This document shows positions 62,888-64,000 of a stretch of DNA of 64,000 nucleotides, piece after piece. The stretch spans positions 1-64,000 of the forward strand of contig CANPZP010000002.1 of NCBI GenBank assembly GCA_947589115.1. The letters run 5' to 3'. Each line of letters begins with the position of its first letter. Position 1 is the first letter of the stretch. A model generated the notes under the pieces. That model was not told the DNA's origin. It saw only the letters and a program-made list of their open reading frames with translations, and made no database searches. Made by a program: the position numbers and the translations under genes. This DNA is from Candidatus Gastranaerophilales bacterium (GTDB taxonomy: Bacteria > Cyanobacteriota > Vampirovibrionia > Gastranaerophilales > Gastranaerophilaceae).

Positions 62888-63883
62888 TTAATTTAAGTCC
62901 CATCTGCCGCAGGTACCGCCCCATCTGGCTATAATTTTGTCGGTTTTGTTATTTAAATCATATGAAGTAATCTCTCCTTCAACAATAGAGATAATTTCAC
63001 AGTTATTAGAACATCCGCTGCATTGATTTGTATAGGAGTTAAAATTAACATCTCCTATTTGAAATCCTTTAAATTTTGTTTCTTTATTATTAAACTGATG
63101 GTTTTCCAAAGCCAAAAGGGCTGCTCCTATAGCGCCCATAGTCTGATGATTATCCGGAACCGTTATTTCGGTATTTAAAGCCTCTTCAAATGCTTTAACC
63201 ATTCCAGAATTAGAAGCAACACCGCCTTGGAAAGTAACGATAGGTAGTAATTCTTTACCAAGCGCAAGATTGCTTAAATAGTTTCTGACTAAGGCTTGGC
63301 AAAGTCCGTAGAGTAAGTCCTCAACAGGGTAGCCCAATTGCTGTTTATGAATAAGGTCACTTTCTGCAAATACTCCGCATCTGCCTGCAATTCTTGCCGG
63401 AGATGAGGATTTTAAGGCTAATTCTCCAAAATTTTGAATAGGTACGTTAAGTCTTGATGCTTGTTGGTCAAGGAAACTGCCCGTTCCTGCCGCACATACC
63501 GTGTTCATGGCAAAATCGGTAACTATTCCGTCACGCAAAATTATTATTTTACTATCCTGCCCGCCTATTTCGAGGATTGTTTGAACCCCCGGGACATAAG
63601 TGCTTGCCGCTACGGCATGAGCGGTAATTTCATTTTTTATAATATCCGCTCCTACAAGTGCGCCCGCTAAATTTCTGCCTGAACCCGTTGTTCCTACACC
63701 CATTATATTGTATTCTTCTTTTGCTTGTTTTATAAGATTTTTTAATGAACTTTGTACGGCAGCTACAGGCTTGCCTTCCGTTCTTGTCATATAACCGTCT
63801 ATATATTTACCGTTTTCGTCAACTATTGCCGCTTTTGTCGTAACAGAGCCGACATCAATTCCTAAATATGAATTTAAACTCAT
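62888..63883 (-). CDS. BadF/HgdC-type acyl-CoA dehydratase activase
   Basis: The 331-residue ATPase of the BadF/BadG/BcrA/BcrD family would drive electrons into a 2-hydroxyacyl-CoA dehydratase or related reductase. It shows GIDVGSVTTKAAIVDENG, the adenosine-binding EIGGQDSKIIIL, the cluster cysteines in NTVCAAGTGSFLD and AGRCGVFAESDL (bridging a dimer-interface [4Fe-4S] in HgdC), and a C-terminal CSGCSNNCE group. Full length. The DUF2229-type partner is at 6464-7528; no dehydratase genes are here. Confidence 0.9.
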   Translation of the reverse strand: MSLNSYLGIDVGSVTTKAAIVDENGKYIDGYMTRTEGKPVAAVQSSLKNLIKQAKEEYNIMGVGTTGSGRNLAGALVGADIIKNEITAHAVAASTYVPGVQTILEIGGQDSKIIILRDGIVTDFAMNTVCAAGTGSFLDQQASRLNVPIQNFGELALKSSSPARIAGRCGVFAESDLIHKQQLGYPVEDLLYGLCQALVRNYLSNLALGKELLPIVTFQGGVASNSGMVKAFEEALNTEITVPDNHQTMGAIGAALLALENHQFNNKETKFKGFQIGDVNFNSYTNQCSGCSNNCEIISIVEGEITSYDLNNKTDKIIARWGGTCGRWDLN

Positions 63884-64000
63884 CTTTTTTCTCCAATCAC
63901 TCTACTATATTTTACTTAAAAAATATTTCTCTTTAAACAAGACTATGTAAATTTTGTAAAAATATTTATAAAAATAATAGAAAAAGTAACAACTTTAATT
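63884..64000. promoter_or_regulatory. upstream region of the activase gene
   Basis: A+T-rich and non-coding as far as seen. GGAGAAA lies just before the activase ATG on the minus strand. Two TGTAA cores (63946-63950 and 63955-63959) are 9 bp apart, one short of HLR1 spacing. Confidence 0.3.

Noticed and set aside
63946-63959. Two TGTAA cores upstream of the BadF-type gene
   Set aside because: Spacing is 9 bp rather than the 10 bp of HLR1.

Overview
The window is A+T-rich (roughly 30% G+C by eye), compactly coded DNA from a Gram-negative, probably anaerobic bacterium. Best guess: a non-photosynthetic cyanobacterial relative of the Melainabacteria/Vampirovibrionia type (Gastranaerophilales-like). 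The strongest clue is an OmpR-type regulator at 4426-5175 that looks like cyanobacterial RpaB (Ycf27) over nearly its whole length. Supporting clues are lipid A genes (lpxB, lpxI), SepF-based division, a dgt-dnaG-rpoD cluster, 2-oxoacid:ferredoxin oxidoreductase, a ferredoxin-type three-piece glutamate synthase and a membrane pyrophosphatase. The lineage is inferred from protein recall and was not checked by a search.

Layout. 1-1440: a G+C-rich mini-hairpin element, then rplK-rplA, each gene preceded by a similar small RNA fold. 1.5-8.8 kb: a DUF374 acyltransferase, a calpain-like protease, rpaB, an EamA transporter, a COG3580-type protein and yggS-sepF. 9-14.6 kb: xer recombinase, PfkB kinase, NarL-type regulator, two lineage-type unknowns, rpiB and a receiver-STAS protein. 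14.8-21.7 kb: envelope and transport genes, namely an orphan sugar-binding protein, an AzgA-like permease, a 22-codon small gene and a multi-pass membrane protein. 21.8-27.3 kb: an annexin-repeat protein and split glutamate synthase. 27.3-37.5 kb: a candidate small RNA, a helicase-nuclease, mtaB, dnaE and an HD-GYP response regulator. 37.7-40.4 kb: the four-gene ferredoxin oxidoreductase. 40.5-47.3 kb: glycosyltransferase, dgt-dnaG-rpoD, rpmB, an HD protein and a pentapeptide-repeat protein. 47.4-57 kb: hppA, a small XRE regulator, GGDEF/HD-GYP, lpxI-lpxB, a TSCPD protein, Pit/DUF47 phosphate uptake and an alternative sigma factor. 57.3-64 kb: a Pro/Gln-rich HEAT-like protein (paralogue of the one at 12.4 kb), a degenerate HerA-like ATPase, asparaginase, a coiled-coil unknown and a BadF-type activase.

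How it fits together. Most genes are housekeeping. The most interesting thread is regulatory. Direct repeats matching the cyanobacterial HLR1 (RpaB-binding) consensus, two TTACA cores 10 bp apart, lie in the promoter of rpaB itself, upstream of the GGDEF/HD-GYP gene, and (as a perfect match) upstream of the coiled-coil unknown at 61908-62780. This suggests that an RpaB regulon survives in a lineage without photosynthesis. Cyclic-di-GMP turnover is represented by two HD-GYP proteins, and one of them carries a degenerate GGDEF site. Genes are packed tightly: several convergent pairs overlap at their stop codons and most units end in clear hairpin terminators.
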